Assembly (NCBI GenBank): GCA_965240325.2
Contig: OZ251234.1
Span: 434,001 to 498,000 of the forward strand
Direction of reading: 5' to 3'
Source of the DNA: Rebecca billardiae RCC1528
Taxonomy: Eukaryota > Haptophyta
Length of the DNA stretch: 64,000 bases
Position 1 is the first letter of the stretch; every line of letters starts with the position of its first letter. Of this stretch, positions 25,810-35,792 are shown piece after piece. Under the pieces are notes generated by a model. The model saw nothing but the letters and a program-made list of their open reading frames with translations, was not told the DNA's origin and did no database searches. The position numbers were made by a program, and so were the translations under genes.

Positions 25810-27105
25810 ATGGCGTACGCCCGCCGCTGCCGCTCGGCGATGCTCACTCTGGGCTTCTCGATTGCTGCGGTGGGTGGTCGTTTCTCGGCCGGCTCGCTTC
25901 CGATCGCGCGCACACTAAGCGGCCCGACAGCCATCTACGCCATCTCCGACATGCACACGGACCGCGCGGAGAACATGGCGTGGGTTCGCAGCCGTGCTCA
26001 CTACCCTGCTGATGCGCGCACATCGTGCTGTGTGGTCGCGGGCGACGTGAGCCACCGGCTCGACGTGCTCGAGGAGACGCTCGGTCATTTGTGCGATGCA
26101 TTTGCCCGCGTCTTCTTTGTGCCAGGGAACCACGAGCTCTGGATCAGGCCGAGCGACGCGGCGGGGCCGGGCGGCCTGCTCCAAGATTCGCTCGCCAAGT
26201 CGGACGCAATCGCGACGCTGTGTGCGGAGCTGGGCGTGAGCACCGCGCCCGAGCTCGTGGGCGGCGTTGTGATCGTGCCGCTCCTATCCTGGTACGACCG
26301 CTCACTCTCGATGCCCGACGTACCCAGCCTCCCGCTGAAGCTGTGGTCTGACTTCTCACGCTGCGCATGGCCAGTGGACCGCTTCGGGCGCGCCCCGGCG
26401 CGCACGCTGCCGACGAGCGCCTTTAGCGCTGCTGCGGCCACGCGCGACGCCGCGATCGCGGCATACTTCCTCGCGGAGAACGAGCTCACGGTCGAGTCGG
26501 CCTCAGCCGCCATCGCGCAGCTGGCCGAGCTGACCCGCGCGGACACGGCGACGCCTCTGGGTGCTGCCGAGCCTTCGCCTGCCCGGCCAGGGCGCTCCGT
26601 GCATGCGGATGGGCCGCCGGGCCTGCCGCCGCTCGGCGGGGTGCTCTCCTTCTCGCACTTCCTGCCCGCTTCGTGCTGCCTGCCGGACTGGTGCGAGCCA
26701 GAGGCCACCGCCTTCGACGCGCGCTGGCTCTCCCACGGTGCGGGCCGCAAGGCTGCGCTCTTTGCCGCGGTGGCCGGCTCGAGCGCCCTGGACGCGCAGC
26801 TGCGCGCGCTCACGGCTGGCGAGCGCATGGCAGTGCCGCATGTGCACGTCTTCGGTCACTCGCACCGGCCAAAGGACGTGCGCGTGCGCGGGGTGCGCTA
26901 CGTGCACAATCCCGTCGGCAAGGGCTCCGAGCGCGACTGGGGCATGCTCCCTGCGCCGAGCTTCAAGCCGCTGTGGGACGGCTCTGGCCGCGCGCTGCCA
27001 GCGCAGCGGCCTGTCATCCGGTACTGGGAAGAAAACTGGAGGGAGACAGGGCGCGTGCCGGGCCGACAGACCGCGACAAAGCGGAGGCTTGACTCGCGCC
27101 ATTGA
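25810..27105 (+). CDS. Calcineurin-like metallophosphoesterase
   Basis: 431 residues, one exon, ATG at 25810. The five blocks of the superfamily are in order: SD47MH49TD, G78D79VSH, G-N107-H108-E109, a later HVHVFGHSH (H350 and H352), and the metal histidine just before it. An insertion of about 150 residues separates GNHE from GHSH and includes VVIVPLLSWYDRSL and LKLWSDFSRCAWP, seen in plant and algal members of this type. A weak N-terminal hydrophobic stretch (MLTLGFSIAAVGG) might be a targeting signal. The enzyme should hydrolyse a phosphate ester with a two-metal centre; the natural substrate cannot be read from the sequence. Confidence 0.85.
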   Translation: MAYARRCRSAMLTLGFSIAAVGGRFSAGSLPIARTLSGPTAIYAISDMHTDRAENMAWVRSRAHYPADARTSCCVVAGDVSHRLDVLEETLGHLCDAFARVFFVPGNHELWIRPSDAAGPGGLLQDSLAKSDAIATLCAELGVSTAPELVGGVVIVPLLSWYDRSLSMPDVPSLPLKLWSDFSRCAWPVDRFGRAPARTLPTSAFSAAAATRDAAIAAYFLAENELTVESASAAIAQLAELTRADTATPLGAAEPSPARPGRSVHADGPPGLPPLGGVLSFSHFLPASCCLPDWCEPEATAFDARWLSHGAGRKAALFAAVAGSSALDAQLRALTAGERMAVPHVHVFGHSHRPKDVRVRGVRYVHNPVGKGSERDWGMLPAPSFKPLWDGSGRALPAQRPVIRYWEENWRETGRVPGRQTATKRRLDSRH

Positions 27106-27257
27106 CGCACTACGAACTAGCAGAACTACTTGTTATTCAGGTGGCTGGTTCTGACAGAATACAGTGCCAGTTAGAGCCCTGTATGAATACCCGGTCGGAC
27201 GGCGGGTGTTGTGATCCCGCCGCCCGAGCACCAGACCAACGGGCCCTGGGTGGGCGG

Positions 27258-27563
27258 GTTGCCGAAAGATGTTGGTCGGTGCACGCGACGCGCCACCCGC
27301 GTGCGAGCCGCCGCCGCCGGCGACGCAGGACGAGCTTGGCTGGAGCCATCTCGCACGCCGCGCCTGGCGAAGCAGGCGGCAGAGGCCGGCGCCGGAAATC
27401 GATCTCCTGGGCGGCAGAACAACCCGGACAGACTGTTTGTCCGGGAGCAGCGCCCTTTGAGGCGATGGTCTGGTAGAGGGCGATGTGGCTGATGAGCGGC
27501 GCTGGCGCCCGGCGTTCTTGTCGTCCTCTTAGACAATCAGTTATTGTACCAATAACCCCACGT
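27258..27563. repeat. 306-bp direct repeat, left copy
   Basis: Matches 28275-28580 base for base as far as compared. It contains the hairpin CCGGACA-GACTGTT-TGTCCGG (around 27430). Both copies start GTTGCCGAAAG and end AACCCCACGT. See the right copy for interpretation. Confidence 0.9.
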
Positions 27564-28274
27564 CTAGCCGTCCTCGTGAACGCCGACGCCAACTGCTGGC
27601 CGAAGGTGGGCACGCCGCCTGGCATGTCGATGCCGAGGCGGCTGCGTGTGTTCCTACTCAGTGGGATTTACGTGTCCTCATGCCTTGGCGAGCGGCAGCA
27701 GATGCGGTGGGCATGCCGCTCGCCGTCGACGAGACGCGGTGCGTGAGTGATCCCGTTTCATGGTGTGTTGGGGAGCACCGCGTGGAGGAGAATCCCATTG
27801 AGTGATGGGAAGGAAAGGGGGCAAGGCACGTGTGAGTCGCGCACGCACGAGGGCCGGCCAGCGGGGGCTGGGCAGGTGGGGCAGTGCGAGTGAGACGGAA
27901 CCCGAATAGGAGAGATAGCAGGCAGCCGGCCCCGAGGCGCGGCGCTGCGGAAGCAGGAGAAGGCTAGACGGCCTTTGCGGATGCTGTGAATGGCCCGCGG
28001 GTGCGCACGGGGCCCGGCGCGCGGTGTGCCGCCAGCGGTCCTTGTGTAGGAGCCGGCTGGCGTTGGCACCGGGGCGATCCCGAGGCAGGGCGGGAGAGAT
28101 GGAGCAGCGATCCGCGTGGGGGCGCACCCACGGAGGAGGAGGCATGTGGCGAAGAGGGAACGGTGCGATCGGGGCGGGTGCGGAAGAGCCACAGGGTGCG
28201 CACGCACACAGAGAGAGAAGAGGCGGTGGCCCGAAGCGCGAGGGGGCGCGATGCGGAGCGTTGCTTACCGCCGA
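27564..28274. other. 711-bp segment between the 306-bp repeats
   Basis: No convincing reading frame. Sequence is G-rich on the plus strand, with repeated GGGAGAGATGG/GGAGGAGG motifs, perhaps internal to a small element. Confidence 0.4.
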
Positions 28275-28580
28275 GTTGCCGAAAGATGTTGGTCGGTGCA
28301 CGCGACGCGCCACCCGCGTGCGAGCCGCCGCCGCCGGCGACGCAGGACGAGCTTGGCTGGAGCCATCTCGCACGCCGCGCCTGGCGAAGCAGGCGGCAGA
28401 GGCCGGCGCCGGAAATCGATCTCCTGGGCGGCAGAACAACCCGGACAGACTGTTTGTCCGGGAGCAGCGCCCTTTGAGGCGATGGTCTGGTAGAGGGCGA
28501 TGTGGCTGATGAGCGGCGCTGGCGCCCGGCGTTCTTGTCGTCCTCTTAGACAATCAGTTATTGTACCAATAACCCCACGT
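28275..28580. repeat. 306-bp direct repeat, right copy
   Basis: Together with 27258-27563 this gives a 1.3-kb unit: repeat, 711 bp, repeat. It could be a small LTR-type (TRIM) element or a segmental duplication. There is no TG...CA terminus at the exact repeat edges and no flanking duplication (GGCGG left, ATACT right), so the class is open. Confidence 0.85.
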
Positions 28581-28975
28581 ATACTATGATCTCACCGGAC
28601 AGTCCCGGGGAAGGCACCGCCGTCTCTCTCTCTCTCTCTCTAGCTCTCGTCGTTAGATCTCTCTCTCTCTCTACTATATACTGCTGAAGATTCGCGTCGT
28701 ACGTACTGTTAATGTATACGGCTACGCACGCAAGCCCCGGCCCGGTGGTGCCCAGCCCGTCGGACCGCGCGGCATTATTCATCGTAGTCAGCTTGCGACG
28801 CGCACGGCCACGGTGACGGTGCCTCAGGATGCATGACTCGGCCCGCTCGGGGCGCCTCACGCCTGGCCGCGCGGCGCGGCGGTGGTGTGGCCATCAGGTG
28901 AGGCCCCAGGCAGTGCCAGTGACTCGACGCCGCGCAGCCTCGGCGCGTCCGCTCCGGCGCGAGGTGGGCTGCCCC
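28581..28975. other. Intergenic with CT microsatellites
   Basis: (CT)n tracts at about 28620-28642 and 28659-28672. No gene is supported. The last 100 bp are the 3' region of the sugar-transporter gene. Confidence 0.45.
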
Positions 28976-30633
28976 TTAGTACTTCTTCTCAAATTCGTCA
29001 CTGATCTGCTGCAACGACTTGCCTTTCGTCTCGGGCACGCGCCAGTACGTGAAGTAGCCAAAGCCGAACGTGAGCCCGATGAAGATGAGGTAGGTGTGCC
29101 TGCCGATCAGCGCAAAGATGATCGGGAAGAGCGTGGACACGGTCAGGTTGGACAGCCAGTTGAGCGTCTGGCCGACGCTGAGCAGCGTGTCCTTGGCGTA
29201 CACGGGCATGATCTCCGAGATGAAGAAGCCCTCCACGTTGCCAACGCCCACCGCGAACGCCACGATGATCAGCACCATCGCCACCACCTGCAGGTTGCTC
29301 ATCAGCGTCGGCAGCACGCCGTACACGTCGCCGAGCGTCTGCGCGCCGTAGATGGCGGCAAAGCCCAGGCACATGCCCACCCACGTGGTGATGATGAGCG
29401 CGCGCCGGCCGGCCACGTCCATGAGCCCCATGGCCGCGAACGTCATCGCTAGGTTCACCAAGCTGAGCAGCGTCGTCGCCAACTGCGGGTCTCCCACGCC
29501 CGCCTTGCGGAACCTGGCGCGGCGCGCGCGCGCGGGCCGACGATGTGAGGCAGGGTCAGGGCGAGTGAGGTCGCGGGTCGTCCCCGCGCGCGGCGCGCAG
29601 GCGTGCGTGGACGGCGTGCGGCGCGCGCGCACATCATCGTCGAGTAGTAGAAGATCGCGTCGATGCCCGAGAACTGCACGCCGATCTTGAGCACCACGCC
29701 GACGATCACCTGCTTGCGCAGCTTCTCCGACTTGAAGAGCTGCACGATTGTCAGGTCGGCGCTGCTCGAGCCGCCCTCCTCGACCTGCTTGGTGAGCGTG
29801 TCCATGTGCGTGTTGGCCGAGTTGGGCACGTGCAGCAGCGCCAGCGCCTGCTTCGCCTCGGCCTTCCCCTTCTTCCGGATCAGGAAGGACGGCGAGTCCG
29901 GGCACCACGGCAGCACGAGCAGCTGCAGCAGCGAGAAGCCTGAGGGGACCAGGAAGAGGTATCGCCACCGCGCGGCGCTGCCGAGGGTGTGAAAGAAGGG
30001 CGCGGTGAGGAAGTTGGAGAAGGCGATGCCGATCACGATGCCCGCCTGCGAGCACACGCCCACCGCGCCGCGCACGCGGATCGGCGCGATCTCCGTCATG
30101 TACGAGCCGGCGGCCATCTGCGCGACGCCGGCGACCACGCCGATGCTCACGCGGCCGAGCAGCAGCACCCACCAGCGCTGCGCGAGGAACATGAGCGCGG
30201 ACGAGGCGAAGACGAACGCGTTCGCCAGAAGCAGGGTCTTCTTCCGCCCAAGCCGCGCGAGCGGCGCGACGCAGCCGTACGAGCCGATCAGGCCGCCGAC
30301 AGAGAAGAAGCTGTTGATGAGCGCCCACTGCACGATCGAGATCGGGTGGCCGGCGCGCTCAAACGCCGGGCGCACGACGGGCTCGAGGTTGTTCAGCGAG
30401 CCTGTCGCGAAGCCAAACTGGAAGGACGAGCCCAGCGACACCGCCGCGACCGTCACCATCAGCCGCGCGACGCGGAACGTGCCCGAGTGCTCCTGCTGGT
30501 CCTCGCCGAGCAGCGGCTCCTGCGCGTCCCGGAGGAACTGCGAGAAGGAGCGGTTGCTCGTCTGGCTGTCCATCCATGGTGGCGTGAAGCTACCGTCCAC
30601 GATGGTGACGTAATCCTCCTCGGACTTCCGCAT
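28976..30633 (-). CDS. MFS sugar transporter (sugar porter family), two exons
   Basis: Exons 30633-29633 and 29513-28976 (minus) give 512 residues; the 119-bp GT-AG intron splits an ATG codon and joins FYYSTM|MFRKAGVGDPQ. Start is the ATG at 30633; the frame is open further only through GTG. About twelve membrane spans are visible. Family marks are LGRKKTLLLAN and, after the intron, AGRRALI (the two RxGRR-type loops), EIAPIRVRGAVG, CPDSPSFL for the usual PESPR.L, QFSGIDAIFYYS for QQ-SGINA-YYS, and the C-terminal PETKGKSLQQI. The cytosolic N-terminus carries EPLL, a possible dileucine sorting signal. It should move hexoses across the plasma or a vacuolar membrane, as a facilitator or H+ symporter. 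Confidence 0.9.
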
Positions 30634-30971
30634 GGGCAGCGCGCACGGAAGTCCTTCAAGAATTGGCACCCGGCGCGCGAGCCACGACGGCACCCGGCGC
30701 GGATTGAAGGCTCGGCGATGAGGGCCGATGACGAGTGACCGGAGCCGCCGGCCGCCGCAACGTCGTCGGCAGCTAGCAAACGACGAACTCCGATTGGTAG
30801 AATACGAGTACTGGCGTGGGCGGAGAATCCCAACCGCCTACCCACACTGATGAACAGTTTACTAAAAATAAGAGACGCACACAGCTCAGACAGGCGAGAT
30901 TGAGTACCCCCCTGTATGGAGATATGGGGGTAAGGGATCAAAGATTTGCGCGCATATTATCGCGAGCTAGC
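30634..30971. promoter_or_regulatory. Shared upstream region with a duplicated 35-bp block
   Basis: 338 bp between divergent ATGs. Bases 30867-30901 repeat 2944-2978 with one mismatch. The AACCGCCTA at about 30832 and CAGTTTA at about 30855 are also shared, in the same order but with different spacing. Confidence 0.5.
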
Positions 30972-33461
30972 ATGGAGGGCGGCGGCGCTCTGCCAGTGGC
31001 TGCGAGCGTCCTATCCCTGTCCCTGTGCATGGCGGCGAACTCCATCGTGCTCGTACTCCTACCAATCCCTACATCTGTCGCCGCCCGCGGCTCGTCGTCA
31101 CGCGCGCTCTGGTCCGTCTCATCGGACACGCTTGCGCTGCAGAACTTGGGCCACTCGGCCTTCTTCGCATGCTTTGCGCTCTCGTGGGCGCTGCGCCGCA
31201 ACGCGTTGGGGCAGATGATGGTGCAGCTGAGCGGGCTGCTTGTGGGTGTCTCTGCGGTCGCATACACGCTCCTCAGTGGCGGTGTCACGCGCTGGGCGGC
31301 GGGCACCATGTTGTGCGCGTGTGTTTCCACTATCGCGCGCTGCACCCGTGACGAGCCGCAGCTGGCAGTGCTGCGGGCGCGCCTGTACACGATGGTCGCA
31401 CGGGTCGACGGCGGCTGGGGTGAGTACGCGGATGCGCGCGTGCGCTGGTGGTCGGTCTGGCTGCGGCGCTGCCTCCTCGCGCAAGCGTGCTCACACGCGC
31501 TCTGGGTGTGCGCGGCCGCGCGCGACCGCGGCTGGAGCCTGCACCCAGGGCAGGGCCCAGGCTCGTGCCCGGACACGAGCCCGGGCGCGCACGCGGCGTC
31601 GGGGCTCGGGTGCAGCGAGGCGTGTGTGCTGCGCGCCTTCATCGAGTCGCACACCATGGGCTTCCACCAGGCGTTCATTCTCGCCACGGGCTATGCGCAC
31701 GCGTTCGCTGACCACCCCGCCCACAGGCAGGCGGGCGTGGCCTACTCGGTGGCCGGCGCGGCCGTGCAGGCGCTGGCGTTCGCACACGCCGCAGCGACGG
31801 CGCCTCGGCGTGGCTGCGCCGGTGCGGACGGTGGTACGTGCTGGGAGCCGCCGCTCCTCGCACTCGGCGCGCTCCTGCCGCTCGTCTCCATCGCTTGTTC
31901 CGCCGGTCTGCTGGTGGCGCTGCGCGCGTCGCGCTGGCTGCCGTCCACCGCAACCGCTGCCGCGGCTGCGGCGCAGGGGGCGGCCGAGCGACGCCAGGGC
32001 GCCGCGCTGGAGGGCGAGGGCCGTGCATGCGCTGCAAAAGACGACACGTCGCGCTGCGCTTCTGATACGGGCATCCGCTCGGCCACTGACGCCTGGCTGA
32101 CGTTGCCGGCCCTCGCAGGCTCAGCGCGCGCGCCCGCCCGCGTGCGCACAGCCGCTCGGCGCGCCTGGGCGGCGACAGTGGCAAACGCGGCGCTGTGGCA
32201 GCTCCAGGGGGCGCTGGCGCTCGCGCTCACGCTGCTGGCGCAGCCCGAGCCCGCACCCGCCCCCTCCGTCGCCGCGGCCATGCGCGACGGGCTGAACTGG
32301 GGCATGCACGGGGCGGGCATCTCCGTGTTCACAGCGGCCCTCGCCCTGTGGAGCCCAGCCTCGTGGCCGTTCACGCGCCCGGCCGTGCTCGGCGGCGCCG
32401 GCGGCGGCGCACTTCTTGCCGCGCTGCAGCTGCGCGCCCTCTCGCCCACGGCTACCGCCGCGACGGAGCTCGAGGCAGGGCCGCTCGCAGGCGCTCTGGT
32501 CCTGGTGCTGGTCCGGGCGTTCATGCTCGCGCGCGTGCTGTGCGGGCTGCTGCTCACCGCGGCCTACGCCCAGCTCGACAGCGATGTGCACGCGCTGTCG
32601 GAGGAGTGCACGCCCTGCCCCAACGCCGGCTCCGAGCCGAAGTTGGCTGACCCGGGCGCAGGCCGCAGCGGCCGGTCGAGCCCGCCGGAGGAGGCGCCCC
32701 GCACCAATGCCGGGCTACGGGCTGGCGCGGTGCTCTACCTGAGCTGCGCGCTGTGCTACTGCGCGCTGCTCGCCAGCGTGCTCGCGCCACAGCCGACGGC
32801 TGGCATGGGTGCGGAGATGGGCGCAGGTGACGGAGGGTGCGCACAGCACGCGCCCGGTGGCGCGTGCGTGCGCTCCGCTCAGGAGCTCGCCCCCTGGCCA
32901 GCGGTGCCACCGCACGAGGCGGCGGCCGAGTGCACGCCGCCGTGGCGCATCGCTGGCCCACCAGCCGTGTACATCCCGCTGTTCCATTTCGCCTACTTGC
33001 TGCCCTCCTTCGCTCTGTCCGGCACTGCATACCGCTTCCCGCCTTCTGCGTGCATCGGCCATGCGTTCGCGGCCTCGGCGGCGCTGCTCAGCGCTGCGCA
33101 TGCGCTGCTGCTGCTGCTGCTGTGGCGGCAGCGGGAAGACTGGGATCATCCGAGCACGCGCCTGCTTGGCGCAGCAGCCTCGATGATCGTCGGTGCCGGG
33201 GTGATCTCAGGCGTGCTTCGCACCGACATGCCCCTGAGCGAGGCCGCAGCTTGGCGGCGCCAGTCCCATGCTGAGGCGGCCCCTCACGAGCCGCAGGCAA
33301 ACGAGCGCTCGGATGAGAGCGAGCGTCTGCTTCATGATGACGACAACTCTGCCGTCGCCGGCATACCCACTGCAAACACCCGCGCGATGCAAGCGGCTGC
33401 GCACATCAACAATCATCTCGCTTCTGGCCGGCGATACGGTCCGCAGACTGACTTATGGTAG
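30972..33461 (+). CDS. Large unknown multi-span membrane protein
   Basis: 829 residues, one exon. The ATG at 30972 (MEGGGALPVAASVLSLSLCM) opens directly into a hydrophobic segment and was preferred to an in-frame ATG at 30816 that reads through the duplicated 35-bp promoter block. About ten to twelve hydrophobic segments are visible, separated by Ala/Pro-rich hydrophilic loops (residues about 335-395 and 555-580). Late features are YIPLFHFAYLLPSFALSGTAYRF, ALLLLLLWRQREDWDHP and an acidic tail SDESERLLHDDDNS. Cys-rich extracellular-type loops (CSEACVLRAF, CAQHAPGGACV) occur. No transporter or receptor family was recognised. Codon use fits its neighbours, and the frame is undamaged over 2.5 kb. 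Confidence 0.7.
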   Translation: MEGGGALPVAASVLSLSLCMAANSIVLVLLPIPTSVAARGSSSRALWSVSSDTLALQNLGHSAFFACFALSWALRRNALGQMMVQLSGLLVGVSAVAYTLLSGGVTRWAAGTMLCACVSTIARCTRDEPQLAVLRARLYTMVARVDGGWGEYADARVRWWSVWLRRCLLAQACSHALWVCAAARDRGWSLHPGQGPGSCPDTSPGAHAASGLGCSEACVLRAFIESHTMGFHQAFILATGYAHAFADHPAHRQAGVAYSVAGAAVQALAFAHAAATAPRRGCAGADGGTCWEPPLLALGALLPLVSIACSAGLLVALRASRWLPSTATAAAAAAQGAAERRQGAALEGEGRACAAKDDTSRCASDTGIRSATDAWLTLPALAGSARAPARVRTAARRAWAATVANAALWQLQGALALALTLLAQPEPAPAPSVAAAMRDGLNWGMHGAGISVFTAALALWSPASWPFTRPAVLGGAGGGALLAALQLRALSPTATAATELEAGPLAGALVLVLVRAFMLARVLCGLLLTAAYAQLDSDVHALSEECTPCPNAGSEPKLADPGAGRSGRSSPPEEAPRTNAGLRAGAVLYLSCALCYCALLASVLAPQPTAGMGAEMGAGDGGCAQHAPGGACVRSAQELAPWPAVPPHEAAAECTPPWRIAGPPAVYIPLFHFAYLLPSFALSGTAYRFPPSACIGHAFAASAALLSAAHALLLLLLWRQREDWDHPSTRLLGAAASMIVGAGVISGVLRTDMPLSEAAAWRRQSHAEAAPHEPQANERSDESERLLHDDDNSAVAGIPTANTRAMQAAAHINNHLASGRRYGPQTDLW

Positions 33462-33835
33462 CAGGCGTGGTTCACCTGTCGGCGTGGCGCCCGCGGCACC
33501 CGCCACCGCCGCCTGCCATGCCACAGGGCGAGGCTCAGGCTGACCGGACCCACCGCTGTCACTCAGCGCTAGTAAATAAGTAATGCTGCTGCTGATGAGC
33601 ACTGCTAAGCAGTAGGTAGGCAGTTGCCGGGTGATGTACACTCAGCACAGTACATACTACAGCAGTCGTAATACCACGACTGCGCTATATTACGTATACG
33701 GTGTCGTCAATCATGATACTCGCTGATCAATGTCGCGTCGCCGCAGCGAGTACCGCTAGCGCCGCCGGCTATGTGTTACTGTTCACGAGTAGACCTCGAT
33801 CGCCGTTAGACGCTCAGACGATCATCGCGACTATA
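33462..33835. other. Intergenic before the repeat block
   Basis: 374 bp downstream of the membrane-protein gene with no gene supported; composition shifts to AT-richer at about 33640. Confidence 0.4.
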
Positions 33836-35445
33836 TGACCGCGTTCCGCGGTCCTTTTCTGCATAGAATCAACGCAGTTGGGGGCCCGCGGTGGCCGAGT
33901 GCTATCGCGTCACTCTCCGCCGTGGCCAGTTCGCCAGCATGAGCAGTTGAAGTACGGTTCTGCAGTCCGACCGTCGCCTGCCTGCGACTTCGAGACTCAC
34001 TCACTCGAACACTTCACAGCAGCGCGAGACTCTAATCACAGCAGCGGACCTGAGACCGCACCGGTCAAATCGGACGTCCGTCTGACAACTAGCTGCCAAA
34101 TGTCCAACTGGCTGATCAATCAGCTCGGATCCGGGCGACCCGTCCGCGGTCGTGCCGAGTGAGTCGTGCCGCAGAGCTCGCGGCGGACTAGTCGGAGTAC
34201 TGAAGGAGTCGGGTGTGACAGCAGGGTGCTTTAGCGCTGCGGCCCGTACCAGCCAACAACCAGACGTACTCTGGCCACTTGACCCGTTGCACGGGTGAGG
34301 GACCGTACGCCCTCAGCGGGCCAGTGACTGGCAGTCGAAAAATGCTACGTTGTCGTTGATTGCAACTAGGGCTGGGCGATCAGGCGGCCGGGCGCGACGA
34401 GCCGAGCGGATTGGTGCACGGGAGATCCAATACGGCAATTCCCCGTGCACCGATCCAATCCGCTCGTCGTCAGGTGGCGCCGTTGCTGAGATCGAGCTGC
34501 AAACCCCTCAGCAGGTGGGCACTAGTGAAGGAAACTGGGAGGGCTGCCCGGCAGCGCGCGCCGCGGTGGGAAGAGAGAAGACTTGCCTCCCATCTGCAGC
34601 TGTGGCAGCGTTCCCTCTCGCGGCGGTGGAAGCCGACGACGAGGAGGATTCTGACGACGCAATTGTCGACGACTGCTGGGAAGCCGCTGTGCTGACACTG
34701 TGCCGTGTGCACGCAGCTGCTCAATGGTAAAATGCTACCGCGCGGCGCCGCGCGACCGTCGGGTGATGGAGAGCGGATGGCGACAGCAGCAGCAGTCCTC
34801 ATGAAGACGATGAAGCTGGCGGCACGGGTGCACGAGGTGGCAGGCGAAAACGCGCCGACGAGACCGCATTTGACACACCTGAGCCGCACGCGCGTGCTGG
34901 CGCCGAGCGCGTGAGCGCTGCAAACCGAAACGCAACTACCGCGCGCGCCACGACGGCGCGGCACTAGCTGATGCAGGCCGTACTGCCGGCACTGCTTCTG
35001 CGATCATGCGCCACGGTCGCAGCTGACTGCGTGAGCAGCAAGCGGGAGGCGGGTCCGGAGGCACGTGCAGGCGCGCTCAGCCAAGGGGTTGGGAGCCTCC
35101 CGCATCCGCCATCGTGCCGGCCACGTCACCTCCGATCCGGATGTGGCCCAGTCCGGACGTCACGCGATCCGGGACGACGAATACGATTCGCTCGTAACGA
35201 ACCGTTACACTAAAGTCACGGCCAGGCTCTACCGTCCACCGATTACATAGGCAGAATTGGCGGACGCGCTTTTTTTCGGCCTAATAGACCTCTCTATGCG
35301 ATCTCAAAAACTCGAAACTCGGTCTCCGCCAGCCCTAAAAATCGCCCCCCGTCCCTTTTTTCTTGATCAAAGATCTTTTTGAAACGTGGTTCGGGCCCGC
35401 TGGTGTGGGCTCCACGCTGCGCGCTCCGCCCTGCACCGCGGGCCA
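33836..35445 (+). mobile_element. Repeat family E, copy 2
   Basis: Left end TGACCGCGTTCCGCGG, right end CCGCGGGCCA. Its interior is homologous to copy 3 (for example the segments near 34756-34900 and 37321-37455). It is longer than copy 3 because of a 390-bp nested insertion (34349-34738). Flanks are CTATA and TTATT, with no clear target duplication. No protein gene is supported. Confidence 0.75.
34349..34738. mobile_element. 390-bp insertion nested in E copy 2, with 10-bp target duplication
   Basis: AAAATGCTAC occurs at 34339-34348 and again at 34729-34738; the interval is missing from copy 3, where the flanking sequences are nearly contiguous (…CTAGTGCCTACCGCGCG). It includes a hairpin with arms GTGCACGGG/CCCGTGCAC (34414-34450). 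No terminal inverted repeats were seen. The 10-bp duplication suits a Mutator-type transposase, but that is inference. Confidence 0.6.
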
Positions 35446-35710
35446 TTATTAGAATATTATTATTAGATCAAGTCCGTCTGTACATTGTTACTAGCAGTAG
35501 CCGCTTATTATTAAGGCGGAGCCTACTGGCCCGCGGTGCAGGGCGGAGCGCGCAGCGTGGAGCCCGCACCAGCGGGCCCGAACCACGTTTCAAAAAGATC
35601 TTTGATCAAGAAAAAAGGGACGGGGGGCGATTTTTAGGGCTGGCGGAGACCGAGTTTCGAGTTTTTGAGATCGCATAGAGAGGTCTATTAGGCCGAAAAA
35701 AAGCGCGTCC
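35262..35710. repeat. 184-bp foldback: near-perfect inverted repeat with 81-bp loop
   Basis: Arms 35262-35445 and 35527-35710 are reverse complements with a single mismatch noticed (T at about 35406). It is formed by the right end of E copy 2 facing an inverted R1 block. The loop (35446-35526) is AT-rich (TTATTAGAATATTATT). Confidence 0.85.
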
Positions 35711-35792
35711 AGCTGATTCCCTTAAGTAAAGTGCGATCTGGACGTCAGCTGGACGTGACATTAGTGTAACGGTTCGTTACGAGCGCGATTTT
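35527..35792 (-). repeat. Inverted R1 block of family E
   Basis: 266 bp, near-identical to 2350-2615 on the other strand. It may be the right end of an inverted, interrupted E copy whose left end is at 39649-39706. Confidence 0.8.
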
